Numbered from the stretch's first letter, positions 27,888 through 37,007 are shown. The stretch is DNA of 64,000 nt from Labrenzia sp. 011 (GCF_003075075.1 NZ_QCYM01000002.1:124001-188000); one strand, 5' to 3'. A program made the numbers and translations. Notes: generated from the letters alone by a model not told the origin.

Positions 27888-28311
27888 ACAGGCAACAAAA
27901 CCAGCTAAAAACATACTATCTTCGGTCCCGGGTCGCAGACTCATGGTTGAAAATGGAATGATTGGGACGGACCGCGCCGTATCCGGCGCGCCCATGAGGG
28001 AAATGCAGGTCCCTTTCCTGCCATTCCATCTTCATGCATGGGTCCGTGGCCCAGAGCAGCCCGCCTTCAGCCGAATGCGGGATGTTGCGGTAAATTGAAA
28101 CGATCAACTTCCGGATGACCGGTCGATTCAGACCGGCTATCCCTTGTTCCAGGGACAAGGATCTGGATTTTTTCCGGTTCCATCCCGATATAAAGGATAA
28201 GTCCTGTCAGGTCGGTCCTCGAAAAAGCACACGCTTCGGAAACGGGCATCCATCCGCGGCGTATCGGCGTGAGGTGGCTGGCAGGAAAATCTTGGAAACC
28301 TGGTGAGACGA
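27888..28311. other. intergenic gap before the DnaJ-class gene
   Basis: These 424 bases contain a 7-bp GC hairpin (27973-27979 with 27984-27990) that could mark the end of the lipoprotein transcript, though no T run follows it. No supported gene is seen; short frames here lack ribosome binding sites and family resemblance. Confidence 0.45.
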
Positions 28312-29304
28312 ATGCGTGATCCCTATAGCGTTCTCGGGGTGGCGAAATCCGCCAGCGAGAGCGACATCAAGAAGGCCTTCAGAAAACTGGCCAAAAAATT
28401 CCATCCGGATCAGAACAAGGACGATCCGGAGGCCCAGAAGAACTTTGCCGAGGCCAACCAGGCCTATGAAATCATCGGCGACAAGGAAAAGCGCGCCCAG
28501 TTCGACCGTGGCGAGATCGACGCGGAAGGCAAGCAGCGCTTCCAGGCCCATGGGTTCGACGGCTTTTCGGGCTACGATGATGCCGGTCCCGCAGGTGCGA
28601 CGCGTGGCTTCAAGGCCTCGGCCGGCGGCAGTTTCGACGATATTCTCAACGACATCTTCGGCGGCTTCGGTGGCGGCCGGGCGCGGTCGGGCCCCCGGCC
28701 CGGCGCCGGCCCCGGGGCAGGACCGGGCGCCGGTTTTGCCGGTGCGCGCACCAAGGCCCCTCCGAAAACCAAGGGCCGCAATGCGGAGATCGTCGCGCGC
28801 GTGTCCCTGGAAGACCTGGTCAATTCCGGCAAGACGCAGGTCACCCTGCCAAGCGGAAAGACGGTGAATGTCACCCTGCCCAAGGGAGTCGAGGAAGGCG
28901 AGAAGATCCGTCTCAAGGGCCAGGGCTATCCGGGCGAGAACGGCGGCCCCAACGGGGACGCCATGGTCGAAATCCGCTTCCGGCCGCACAAGCTGTTTGA
29001 AGTGAAGGGCTCGGACCTGCTCCTGGACCTGCCGCTAACCCTTTACGAGGCCGTGCTCGGCGCCAAGGTCAGGACGCCGACCCTTACGGGCGCGGTCAAC
29101 CTGACGGTTCCGGCCAATTCCTCCAGCGGCAAGATCATGCGGCTGAAAGGCAAGGGCTTGCCGACCAAGACCGGCGGCCACGGCGACCTTCTCGTCAAGC
29201 TCCAGATCGTCATGCCGCCTCATAGCGACGACGAGCTGGAAACCCTGATGAAGGCCTGGAAGGAAATCACGCCCTATCGCGCCCGCGGTCCCGAGTTCGA
29301 CTGA
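28312..29304 (+). CDS. DnaJ-class co-chaperone without zinc finger (CbpA/DjlA-like type)
   Basis: This J-domain co-chaperone for DnaK has 330 residues. The J domain (about residues 1-70) holds the essential HPD in KKFHPDQNKDDPEAQKNF. It is followed by a Gly/Phe-rich linker (GGSFDDILNDIFGGFGG) and a Gly-Pro-Ala repeat stretch at about 125-148. Two C-terminal beta-sandwich domains follow, with TVNVTLPKGVEEGEKIRLKGQG and the dimerisation end. The CxxCxGxG zinc repeats of canonical DnaJ are absent, so this is a class B protein. The ATG at 28312 is preferred to the GTG three codons upstream because GGTGAG then acts as ribosome binding site. Confidence 0.92.
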   Translation: MRDPYSVLGVAKSASESDIKKAFRKLAKKFHPDQNKDDPEAQKNFAEANQAYEIIGDKEKRAQFDRGEIDAEGKQRFQAHGFDGFSGYDDAGPAGATRGFKASAGGSFDDILNDIFGGFGGGRARSGPRPGAGPGAGPGAGFAGARTKAPPKTKGRNAEIVARVSLEDLVNSGKTQVTLPSGKTVNVTLPKGVEEGEKIRLKGQGYPGENGGPNGDAMVEIRFRPHKLFEVKGSDLLLDLPLTLYEAVLGAKVRTPTLTGAVNLTVPANSSSGKIMRLKGKGLPTKTGGHGDLLVKLQIVMPPHSDDELETLMKAWKEITPYRARGPEFD

Positions 29305-29313
29305 CGTTATCCA

Positions 29314-29354
29314 CCCCACCGCAGCCCCGGCCTCGCGCCGGGGCCGCGGTGGGG
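29314..29354 (+). terminator. long hairpin after the DnaJ-class gene
   Basis: A 9-bp outer stem (29314-29322 with 29346-29354), a 2x2 internal loop and a 7-bp inner stem (29325-29331 with 29337-29343) begin ten bases after the stop. No T run follows, so it may terminate weakly or protect the mRNA 3' end. Confidence 0.55.
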
Positions 29355-29466
29355 CTGAAACCAGAACGCTTGGTCTGCAGATCAGAGCCGGCACCGGGAC
29401 GACAACGGCAATTCACGCCTGCGTCCACCTCAATACAATTCGCCAAAAAACGGATGGGTTTACCTA

Positions 29467-29499
29467 TAATGATAACCTGTTATATACAATGTTATATTG
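29467..29499. promoter_or_regulatory. AT-rich operator candidate before the MarR gene
   Basis: An otherwise GC-rich region turns AT-rich here, with a short inverted repeat ATAAC-CT-GTTAT and two copies of TGTTATAT eleven bases apart. It overlaps the likely promoter of the MarR-GNAT operon and fits an autoregulatory MarR operator; this is inference. Confidence 0.45.
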
Positions 29500-29511
29500 A
29501 TGGAGGTCCGG

Positions 29512-30042
29512 ATGGTTGAAGATGTCGTCCGCGCGCTCGGTTATACCACTCTCGGCAGCCGGCTGAAGCGGATCGGGGAGAAATTGCAAGCGCAGACGCA
29601 GGAGCTGGCGGAGGTTCTGGGGGATACGGATCTGCCGACGCCGCACAACCCGGTGCTGGCGGCCCTGGACCGGCACGGTCCCCTGAGCATCGGCGATCTT
29701 GCCCGCGCACTTGGGCAGAGCCAGCCGGGTGTGACGCGGATGGTCAACAGGATGAAAGCGGACGGGCTCGTCGTGGCGCTGCCCGACGAAAAGGACGGGC
29801 GCGTGAGCCGAATTTCCCTGACGGACGCGGGCGCGCGCCTGGTGGCACATTTGAAGTCGACGCTCTGGCCCGCAGCTTTTCTAGCCGTGCAGGATGCCTG
29901 CGCGGGGCTCGAAGGGCCACTGCTGGACCAGCTTGCCCAACTGGAAGATGCGCTTTCGGAAACCCCCCTCACCGGGCGCCAGCCGGACACGCCGCTGCCC
30001 CATTGGAGCCGTTTCGGCCCGTCGAAGGAGGTCGCCCGATGA
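29512..30042 (+). CDS. MarR-family transcriptional regulator
   Basis: This dimeric winged-helix regulator has 176 residues. The DNA-binding domain is at about residues 38-105: the recognition helix region is IGDLARALGQSQPGVTRMVNRMKADGL and the wing is DEKDGRVSRISLTDAGARL. Flanking helices form the dimer interface. The ATG at 29512 has GGAGG five bases upstream. Its stop overlaps the ATG of the acetyltransferase gene (30039-30042), so the two are translationally coupled. Ligand unknown. Confidence 0.88.
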   Translation: MVEDVVRALGYTTLGSRLKRIGEKLQAQTQELAEVLGDTDLPTPHNPVLAALDRHGPLSIGDLARALGQSQPGVTRMVNRMKADGLVVALPDEKDGRVSRISLTDAGARLVAHLKSTLWPAAFLAVQDACAGLEGPLLDQLAQLEDALSETPLTGRQPDTPLPHWSRFGPSKEVAR

Positions 30043-30725
30043 CACAGGTGTTCAGCCGCACCGTCTGGTCGGCACTGACGTCACGACAGAGCTCCTTTTC
30101 GCGCGGCGGTCCCCTCGCCAAGAGGTTCGATCCCGCCGTTTCCCCCTTTGCGGCCTCCCGGGACAATTCCCGTTCGGCGCTGGAGGCCCTGGCGGAGCTG
30201 ATTGCCCCGGGGGAGGATCATGTCTACCTGCTGCAGGCCGAGGACATTGTCCTGCCCGATGCGCTGGAAGCGGAGGTCACGGCGCTTGGTGTCCTGATGA
30301 CGGAGCAGCGTCCCGCTGGGTCGACAGGGACGGACACCGGCATTGTTCCGCTGACAGCCAACGACATCGCGGAGATGGTTGCTCTCGCGGAGCTGACAAA
30401 ACCCGGCCCCTTCACCGCCGGGACGCCCGAGCTCGGGCGGTTCTGGGGTGTGAAGCAGGATGGGCGGCTGGCGGCCATGGCCGGGACCCGTTTGAGCGTG
30501 GCCGGCTTCACCGAGGTCAGCGGGATCTGCACCCATCCGGATTTCCGTGGACAAGGGCTGGCCTCCAAGCTTTCCCGCCATGTCGCCGGGGCAATCAGGG
30601 CCCAGGGCGATACGCCCTTCCTGCATGCCTATGCGGACAACCACGGCGCGATCGTCCTTTACCGCAAACTCGGCTTTGAAATTCTCAAGGAGGTGAATGT
30701 GGCGGTGGTTCGTCACAGATCATGA
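30039..30725 (+). CDS. GNAT-family N-acetyltransferase
   Basis: This 228-residue protein has a C-terminal GNAT fold (about residues 95-225). The acetyl-CoA-binding motif A is visible as GICTHPDFRGQGLASKLSRHVAGAI, and motif B as LHAYADNHGAIVLYRKLGFEI. The N-terminal 90 residues carry no motif I recognise. It is co-expressed with the MarR regulator through a 4-base overlap, which suggests modification of a small molecule sensed by that regulator. Substrate unknown. Confidence 0.85.
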   Translation: MTQVFSRTVWSALTSRQSSFSRGGPLAKRFDPAVSPFAASRDNSRSALEALAELIAPGEDHVYLLQAEDIVLPDALEAEVTALGVLMTEQRPAGSTGTDTGIVPLTANDIAEMVALAELTKPGPFTAGTPELGRFWGVKQDGRLAAMAGTRLSVAGFTEVSGICTHPDFRGQGLASKLSRHVAGAIRAQGDTPFLHAYADNHGAIVLYRKLGFEILKEVNVAVVRHRS

Positions 30726-30848
30726 GCGTGCTGTCTCAAGCGCCGCTGTTATCGTCCCTTTCAGGACTGCCGAGGGATGTGAAGCCTCAGGGGCCGGATC
30801 GACAATCCGACGCGGGGCGGATCTTCAAGAAAGCCGGCGCGGGTCCGG

Positions 30849-32171
30849 TCATCGATCCTTCAGGCCGTACCACCAATATGCGCCCTGCAGGTAAAGCTTG
30901 CGGAAAGCCGGGAACGGAAATCTCCTGAACGGTCTCTGCAAGGCCAACGGCAAATCCTGCGGCCGCAGCTTGCCCATGATCAGGCCGGCGACCTTCTCGC
31001 CGGAGATGGAGGCCATGGCGATGCCGCTGCCGTGCCAGCCCATCGCGGCATAGAGGCCGGCCGCACCCGGAACCTCACCGACGAAGGGCATCAGCGTGCG
31101 GGCAAGACAGACATGTCCGTGCCAGCTGTAGTCCGCCTCGACATGCGCCCAGGCGGGGAACATGGTTTCGAAATCGGAGCGGGCCCGCTTTTTCATCGCC
31201 GTCAGCGCCGTGGCGTTCTCGAACAGGCCGCCCCGGGTTCCGAACAGGAAACGCCGGTCCGGCAGCAGCCGGAAATAATGCAGGAGCGTGCGGGTGTCCG
31301 CCGCCATCGTCTCCGACCGCCATCCCTGGGCGGCCAGTTCATCATCGCTCAACGGACGTGTCACCTGGATCGACGACATCACCGGCATCGTGCGGCCGTG
31401 CAGCCATTTGGGGACATCCTCCCTCGCATAGCCATTGCCCGCCAGAACCACCTTCCGCGAGCGGACAAATCCGTGTTCGGTCTCCAGTCGCCAGCGGTCG
31501 CCGTCGCGGCTCAGGGATGTGACCGGAGACTTGCCGAATATCTTGCCACCGCTCTTGCGCACCTGTTCGCCCAGCGCCTGGACATAGACCATCGGGTTCA
31601 GCGCAAATCCGTAGGGCACATGCAGCCCGCCGTGAAATCCGGGACCGCCATATCCTTCGCCCTCCAGTTCCTCCCTTGCCAGATAGCGGGCCTTGATACC
31701 AAAGGTCTCCTTGAGAAAATCACGTTCGGAACGCAGTCCGGCGGCGTCTTTCGGGCGATGCGCGAGATAGATCTCTCCCTTCGAATGACGCGCGGCATCG
31801 ACGCTCCAGCTGTCGAGACGCTGGGCGACGAGATTCACCCCGGCCACCTGATAGGCCACGAATTTCCGGGCTTCCTCAAGGCCGAACCTGCGCAGCAACT
31901 GATGCGAGTCGAGTTTGGTGCCACCCATGCAGCAGAAACCGCCATTGCGGCCCGACGCACCGTAACCGACATGTTCTGCTTCCAGAACGCAGACCGAGAC
32001 ACCCGCCTGAGCCAGCTTCAGCGCTGCGCTCAAACCGGCGTAGCCACCACCGATCACGGCAACATCGAACAATGCGTTGCCGATCAGTTGCCGGTCGGTC
32101 CGGGGCTGGGGGATGCTGGCTTCCCAGTAACTGCCAACCGTGCGGCGCGTTTCCGATTGAGTCTGCAGCAT
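30849..32171 (-). CDS. FAD-dependent oxidoreductase (DAO family)
   Basis: This flavoenzyme of the D-amino-acid oxidase/glycine oxidase superfamily has 440 residues. The FAD-binding fold begins at about residue 36 with VAVIGGGYAGLSAALKLAQAGVSVCVLEAEHVGYGASGRNGGF. The C-terminal part contains WHGSGIAMASISGEKVAGLI, the second FAD-contact motif. Relatives oxidise amines or amino acids, for example gamma-glutamylputrescine or methylated glycines. The ATG at 32171 gives a 35-residue leader before the Rossmann fold, as is usual. It lies downstream of a paralogue at 32420-33751 in the same direction. Confidence 0.85.
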   Translation of the reverse strand: MLQTQSETRRTVGSYWEASIPQPRTDRQLIGNALFDVAVIGGGYAGLSAALKLAQAGVSVCVLEAEHVGYGASGRNGGFCCMGGTKLDSHQLLRRFGLEEARKFVAYQVAGVNLVAQRLDSWSVDAARHSKGEIYLAHRPKDAAGLRSERDFLKETFGIKARYLAREELEGEGYGGPGFHGGLHVPYGFALNPMVYVQALGEQVRKSGGKIFGKSPVTSLSRDGDRWRLETEHGFVRSRKVVLAGNGYAREDVPKWLHGRTMPVMSSIQVTRPLSDDELAAQGWRSETMAADTRTLLHYFRLLPDRRFLFGTRGGLFENATALTAMKKRARSDFETMFPAWAHVEADYSWHGHVCLARTLMPFVGEVPGAAGLYAAMGWHGSGIAMASISGEKVAGLIMGKLRPQDLPLALQRPFRRFPFPAFRKLYLQGAYWWYGLKDR

Positions 32172-32419
32172 CAGGTCATGGCTCCATGGATAACGGTGAT
32201 TGCATGAGGAGAACCTGCCGCGAAGCAGGACGCCTCCCTGTCCTGAGAAGCTTGGACGCTCGGAGGAAACATGGGTTTCCATGCCCTCCTGATCGGGGTT
32301 TCCCGTTTTTTCTCCGTCGTACAACCCCTGTCAAAATGACCTATATTTCCTGAGCTTTGGTTTCTACTGAAAGTGTAAATCGTTTTAAACCGTCCCGATT
32401 TCGTTGTAAGCCCCATAAC

Positions 32420-33751
32420 CTAGATCCCGAGCCTGTCGCGCAGGGAAAACCAGGTCATCGCCAGAACCAGCAGCGGAAAGCGGAGCCGATCGCCGCCCGG
32501 GAATGCCGGTATGCCGAGTTTTTCAAAAGCCTCGAAGCGGCCGGCCGTTCCCGCGACCGCTTCCGCCAGGATCTGCCCGCCCAGGGTGGCCATGGCCACC
32601 CCGTGGCCGGAATAGCCCGAAGCCGTGAAAACATTGGCGGCGGGCCGGGCAAAATACGGCATGCGTTTGGGCGTAATCGCCAGGGTCCCGCCCCATCCAT
32701 AGTCGAGGGCCGCGTCCTTGAGCTGCGGGAAGATCTCCAGCATCGGTCCGCGTACGAAGGACCTGATGTCCTTGGGGAAACGGTAGCCGTAGTTTTCGCC
32801 GCCGCCGAACAGCAGGCGGCGGTCGGCGGAAAGCCGGAAATAGTTGATGACGAACTTGCTGTCCGCCACGGCAACATTGTTGCGGATGATCCCTGCCGCT
32901 TCGTCCGGCGAAAAAGGCTCCGTCGCGACGATGAAATTGTTGATCGGCATCACATGGGCAGCCGTCTTCCGATCCAGCCGACCAAGATAGCCGTTGCAGG
33001 CCAGGATCAGATGATCGGCACGCACTTCCCCCCGGTCGGTCTTGACCGTGACACGCCCCTGTCCCCGGCCCTCCCCCTCGATGCCGGTGACCCGGGTTTC
33101 CTCGAACAGCTTCGCGCCGGCGCTTTCCGCCGCCCGGCCAAGGCCGAGCGCGAAATTGAGCGGATGGAGATGACCGGCGCCCGTATCGAGCGCACCGCCG
33201 AAATAGCGCGGACTGCCGACAAGCTCGCCGATCTCGTCGCCGTCAATGAAGCGGATGTGCTCGTAGCCGTAGGCCAGACGCAGATGCTCGACATAGTCCC
33301 GTGTGTCCTCGACGAAGCTCCTGCGGTGATCAGCATGGAGAACCCCCGGGGTATAGTCGCAGGCGATGTCATGCCGGGCAATCAGTTGCTTCACCAGCGC
33401 CTTGGACTCTTCGGCAAGGTCCCACAGCAGTTTCGCATGGGGCTTGCCATGCCGTTCTTCCAGAACCGTCTGCTCGACCCGCTGCCCCGAACCGACCTGC
33501 CCCCCGTTGCGGCCGGATGCGCCCCAGCCGATCCGGTTGGCTTCCAGCAGGCAGACATCCAGTCCCCGTTCTGCCAGATGCAGCGCCGCCGACAGGCCCG
33601 TGTAGCCGCCGCCGACCACGCAGACATCGCAGGACTGCGAACCATGAAGAGACGGATGCGATGTCTGCCAGTTGGCGGTTGCCGCATAATAGGATGGGGC
33701 ATGCTGGCCGGGAGAATCATTCGCCGTCAGGAGATCAAGCGCTGTGAACAT
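32420..33751 (-). CDS. FAD-dependent oxidoreductase (PuuB/OrdL-like)
   Basis: This 443-residue DAO-superfamily flavoenzyme is a paralogue of the following gene. It has VCVVGGGYTGLSAALHLAERG at about residues 45-65, then EANRIGWGASGRNGGQVGSGQ, and at the C terminus TASGYSGHGVAMATLGGQILAEAVAG. The similarity pattern is that of gamma-glutamylputrescine oxidoreductase and related amine oxidases in polyamine use, which is a family-level inference. There are 248 bases between the two paralogues, so separate promoters are possible. Confidence 0.86.
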   Translation of the reverse strand: MFTALDLLTANDSPGQHAPSYYAATANWQTSHPSLHGSQSCDVCVVGGGYTGLSAALHLAERGLDVCLLEANRIGWGASGRNGGQVGSGQRVEQTVLEERHGKPHAKLLWDLAEESKALVKQLIARHDIACDYTPGVLHADHRRSFVEDTRDYVEHLRLAYGYEHIRFIDGDEIGELVGSPRYFGGALDTGAGHLHPLNFALGLGRAAESAGAKLFEETRVTGIEGEGRGQGRVTVKTDRGEVRADHLILACNGYLGRLDRKTAAHVMPINNFIVATEPFSPDEAAGIIRNNVAVADSKFVINYFRLSADRRLLFGGGENYGYRFPKDIRSFVRGPMLEIFPQLKDAALDYGWGGTLAITPKRMPYFARPAANVFTASGYSGHGVAMATLGGQILAEAVAGTAGRFEAFEKLGIPAFPGGDRLRFPLLVLAMTWFSLRDRLGI

Positions 33752-33831
33752 GTGCGATCACCGACTCCTTTGGACCGCTGTTATAATAAGGTTGATATGT
33801 TGCCCGGTCCAAGGCATCACCTTCCCTTGTT

Positions 33832-33858
33832 CAGATTTCAGTTTCAAGATGAAATCTG
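33832..33858. promoter_or_regulatory. 9-bp inverted repeat between an oxidoreductase and a small membrane-protein gene
   Basis: CAGATTTCA (33832-33840) and TGAAATCTG (33850-33858) pair perfectly around a 9-base spacer. It is in the divergent region between the oxidoreductase start at 33751 and the GTG at 33963, and it could be an operator or an RNA hairpin. Confidence 0.45.
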
Positions 33859-33962
33859 TTTACGGAGGGAAGGTATTCGCGTGCGTTTGCAAGCTCTTGA
33901 TCCTCCCCTAACGTCAGGTTGAGCGCAGCACCGCTGCCGAGACCCGAAAGGAAGGCAACGCC

Positions 33963-34193
33963 GTGTTCGGTCCTGTTGAACATCCCTGGTTCGATCCGCT
34001 CTGGAGACGATATCTGCTCGTGGCCGTCTGTGCCGCCTGGGCCGGTGTGGAATACTATTTCGGCAGCACCACCTGGTTCTATTTGACGCTGGGAATCACC
34101 GTCTATGCGGGCTGGTCGTTCCTTTACTACTACAAGGGGCCGGACCATCCGTCGCGAAATTCCCCGCCCGCCCCCGAACAGGACGAGGACTGA
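33963..34193 (+). CDS. small two-helix membrane protein (hypothetical)
   Basis: This 76-residue protein starts at GTG with GGAAGG upstream. Two likely membrane helices are YLLVAVCAAWAGVEYYFG (about residues 18-35) and FYLTLGITVYAGWSFLYYY (about 39-57). A short Pro/Glu/Asp-rich cytoplasmic tail follows. I do not recognise a family name. The ribosome binding site and helix pattern support a real gene; function unknown. Confidence 0.65.
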   Translation: MFGPVEHPWFDPLWRRYLLVAVCAAWAGVEYYFGSTTWFYLTLGITVYAGWSFLYYYKGPDHPSRNSPPAPEQDED

Positions 34194-34322
34194 GCCTCCG
34201 CAGGCCGGTTTGTCTGTCCGGCCCGGGAGCCCTCCAGCCGCCTGACTCCGCGCAAGCGCTCGTCCCCTGCCGCAGCACTCGCGGCCCCGGAAGCCAGATC
34301 CAGGCGGGGGACTGCTCGCCCC

Positions 34323-35207
34323 TCAGCCCTTCATTTCGCGGATCATCCAGTTGCAGAACAGCTGCGCGTCCGGACTGAGTGCCTGGAGCGGTCCGGAGGT
34401 GACCAGAAAATAGCTGTGCCGGCTCTTGAGCTGCCTGGAAGACGAGCGGACCAGGCGCCCGTCCTCCAGATAGGGCTGTGCCAGGGTCTCCAGAACGAGG
34501 GCATGGCCGTGCCCCCGGGCGGCAAGCTCCAGAGCCGACAGGCTCTGGTCCACCTGCAAGCCGTTGCGCGACGGCACCGCGTGACCGAAACTCCTGAAGA
34601 AGCTTTCCCAGGTATCGACCACTCCCATGATGTCGAGACGGGTTGCCCGGGCGAGAGCGTCCACTTCCCTTGGCCCCGCGTCGAGCGCCAGATCGGGATG
34701 ACAGACCGGAATCACCGGGTCGTTGTGCAGAAATTCCACTGCTCCATCAGTCCAGGCCCCATCCCCGAAGCGCACGTCGATGTCGAACAGGTCCGGATTG
34801 AGAACTTCCGCCCAGGAGGCGGAAATCATCTGAAGGTCAATTCCCGGATGCGCGTCCTGAAACGCCTTCAGGCGCGGGATCATCCACAGGTGGCCGAAGC
34901 TGTTCAGGCAGCGGAACCGGACCGGCTTGCGATGCCGTTCCCCGAACACCGAGACCGTTGCGATGGAAAGATCGGAAAAGGCCTTTTCGACGCTGGGAAG
35001 ATAGGTCTGGCCAAGCCGTGTCAGAACCACTTCCCTGTGTACACGGTCGAAGAGCGGATAACCGAGCTGCTGCTCCAACTGGCGGACCTGGTAGCTGACA
35101 GCCGCGGGCGTGATCAGCAGTTCTTCCGCCGCGCGGGTGAAATTGCCGAGCCGGGCGGACGCCTCGAAGGCGCGCAGCCAGGAAAGCGGGGGCAGATTAT
35201 AGGCCAT
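34323..35207 (-). CDS. LysR-family transcriptional regulator (GcvA-like)
   Basis: This 294-residue LysR regulator has the helix-turn-helix at about residues 5-65 (SWLRAFEASARLGNFTRAAEELLITPAAVSYQVRQLE). A ligand-binding domain of GcvA type follows from about residue 90, containing RFRCLNSFGHLWMIPRL. It is divergent from the GMC-aldehyde dehydrogenase-enolase operon and is its most likely regulator. The 183-base region between them carries a 9-bp inverted repeat of the LysR type. Confidence 0.9.
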   Translation of the reverse strand: MAYNLPPLSWLRAFEASARLGNFTRAAEELLITPAAVSYQVRQLEQQLGYPLFDRVHREVVLTRLGQTYLPSVEKAFSDLSIATVSVFGERHRKPVRFRCLNSFGHLWMIPRLKAFQDAHPGIDLQMISASWAEVLNPDLFDIDVRFGDGAWTDGAVEFLHNDPVIPVCHPDLALDAGPREVDALARATRLDIMGVVDTWESFFRSFGHAVPSRNGLQVDQSLSALELAARGHGHALVLETLAQPYLEDGRLVRSSSRQLKSRHSYFLVTSGPLQALSPDAQLFCNWMIREMKG

Positions 35208-35292
35208 GCCGGTATCCCGGTGTGCGCATTCTTTCCATCTCCGGTTCGTGCACGTTCATCGGATCATCCGCATATAAACAGCTTTCTCTTTC

Positions 35293-35322
35293 AAATTTTT
35301 TCAAGGCTATATCAAAAAATTT
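35293..35322. promoter_or_regulatory. LysR-type inverted repeat operator candidate
   Basis: AAATTTTTT (35293-35301) and AAAAAATTT (35314-35322) form a perfect inverted repeat with a 12-base spacer, which includes the T-N11-A pattern typical of LysR sites. It lies about 85 bases from the LysR start and 70 bases from the GMC oxidoreductase start. Confidence 0.55.
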
Positions 35323-35390
35323 TTCGTTTCATGTTTTGCCGCGCTTCCCGGAAACTCGCTTCCACAGCAGTCATCATGGCAGTCCGGCAC

Positions 35391-37007
35391 ATGGAAAAGG
35401 TCGATTACATCATCGTTGGAGCGGGGTCTGCCGGATGCATTCTGGCGGAGCGGTTAAGCACCGACCCGCAAACCAGCGTCCTGCTTCTGGAAGCAGGAGG
35501 GCCGGACACATCTCCCTGGGTGTCCCTGCCGCTCGGCTATGGCAAACTCACCACCGACCCGAAGCGGACCTGGCGCTTCATGACGGAGCCGGACGAAGGT
35601 CTGGGCGGACGCAGTATCTACTGGCCGCGCGGCCGTCTGGTGGGCGGATCCGGATCCATCAACGCCATGGTCTATTGCCGTGGCCTGCCCGGCGATTTCG
35701 AGGACTGGGCAAGCTCCGGCGCCGTCGGCTGGGCCTGGCAAGACGTGAAATCCGCCTTCGAGCGCCTTGAAACCAAGGTGACCCCGCTCGGCGAAAAGCA
35801 GGGCAAGGGGCTCATCCATGTCCAGAACATCACCAACCAGATTCACAAGGTGAACCGGCACTTTCATGCGGCGGTCAGGGAGATCGGCCTGCCCTGGTCG
35901 GACGATTTCAACGGTGACGATCCCGAAGGCGGCGGCATCTATCATATCAACACCCGGGACGGCCGGCGCTGTTCGTCGGCCCGCGCCTTCCTGCGGCCAG
36001 CCCTTGCCCGCCGCAACCTCACGGTCCGCACCAATGCCCAGGCCAGGCGCATCCTGTTTTCAGGCAAAACCGCGCAGGGTATCGAGCTGCTCACCGGCGA
36101 GACGCTTTTCGCCCGGCGCGAGGTGATCCTGTCAGCGGGGGCCATCGGATCGCCGCAGCTGCTGCAGGTTTCCGGTATCGGTCCGGGCAGGCTGCTGAAC
36201 GGGCTCGGCATTCCGGTGCTGCATGACAATGAGAATGTCGGTGGCAATCTTCAGGACCATCTGGCTGCCAATTTCACCTTCCGTGCCCGGGAAGCGACGC
36301 TCAATGCCGTGCTGCGCCCGCTGCTCGGCAAGGCCCTCGCCGCCCTCCAGTATGCGGCGACCCGCAAGGGACCGCTCTCACTGTCGGTGAACCAGTGCGG
36401 CGGGTTCCTGAGGTCGCGCCACGACCTCGACCGGCCGGACCAGCAGCTCTATTTCAATCCGATCAGCTACCGGATGGTGCCCTCCCGGAGCGGCTCACGG
36501 CTGACCGTCGATCCCTTCAACGGCTTCATCATCTGCGCCCAGCCGGCGCGGCCAACCAGCCGGGGACGTATCGAGATCAGGAGCGCCGACAGCACGGTTG
36601 CGCCGGCCATCCGGCCGAATTCCCTTGCGACGGAAGAGGACCGGCAGACAGTCATCGACGGCGGCAGACTGTGCCAGAAGCTGATGTCCAGCAAGGCGCT
36701 GAGCGCACTCGTGGAAGGCTCCGTTGCGCCGCATCTGTCCGACCTGGACGACGACGGCATCCTGGCTGATTTCCGCAGCCGGGCGAGCACCGTCTTCCAT
36801 CCGGTTTCCACCTGCCGCATGGGCGAGGACCGCGAGACGGCCGTCGTCGACAGCCGCCTGAAGGTCCATGGCATCGACCGGCTGCGTGTTGTCGATGCCT
36901 CCGCCTTTCCGAACATCACCTCCGGCAATACCAACGCCCCCACCATGATGCTGGCCCTCAAGGGGGCAGATCTCATACTCGAAGACCAAGGACGGGACAT
37001 ACAATGA
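35391..37007 (+). CDS. GMC-family FAD oxidoreductase (choline-dehydrogenase-like)
   Basis: This 538-residue flavin-dependent alcohol oxidoreductase has the FAD motif VGAGSAGCILAERL at about residues 9-22 and LLLEAGGPDTSPW at about 34. The GMC_1 signature is YWPRGRLVGGSGSINAM near 79 and GMC_2 is SAGAIGSPQLLQVSGIG near 247. The C-terminal catalytic region has FHPVSTCRMG (His) near 465 and NTNAPTMM (Asn) near 515. The ATG at 35391 fits the normal distance to the FAD motif; an ATG five codons upstream is possible. It is coupled to the aldehyde dehydrogenase by a 4-base overlap, so it probably makes the aldehyde that enzyme oxidises. Confidence 0.92.
   Translation: MEKVDYIIVGAGSAGCILAERLSTDPQTSVLLLEAGGPDTSPWVSLPLGYGKLTTDPKRTWRFMTEPDEGLGGRSIYWPRGRLVGGSGSINAMVYCRGLPGDFEDWASSGAVGWAWQDVKSAFERLETKVTPLGEKQGKGLIHVQNITNQIHKVNRHFHAAVREIGLPWSDDFNGDDPEGGGIYHINTRDGRRCSSARAFLRPALARRNLTVRTNAQARRILFSGKTAQGIELLTGETLFARREVILSAGAIGSPQLLQVSGIGPGRLLNGLGIPVLHDNENVGGNLQDHLAANFTFRAREATLNAVLRPLLGKALAALQYAATRKGPLSLSVNQCGGFLRSRHDLDRPDQQLYFNPISYRMVPSRSGSRLTVDPFNGFIICAQPARPTSRGRIEIRSADSTVAPAIRPNSLATEEDRQTVIDGGRLCQKLMSSKALSALVEGSVAPHLSDLDDDGILADFRSRASTVFHPVSTCRMGEDRETAVVDSRLKVHGIDRLRVVDASAFPNITSGNTNAPTMMLALKGADLILEDQGRDIQ

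Noticed and set aside
28680-28740. GC-rich Gly-Pro-Ala coding repeat
   Set aside because: It is the normal Gly-rich linker of the J-domain protein and not a CRISPR or mobile repeat.
34416-35390. N-terminal extension of the GMC gene running through the LysR gene
   Set aside because: The extension is antisense to LysR and gives no conserved sequence. The FAD motif begins a few residues after the ATG at 35391.
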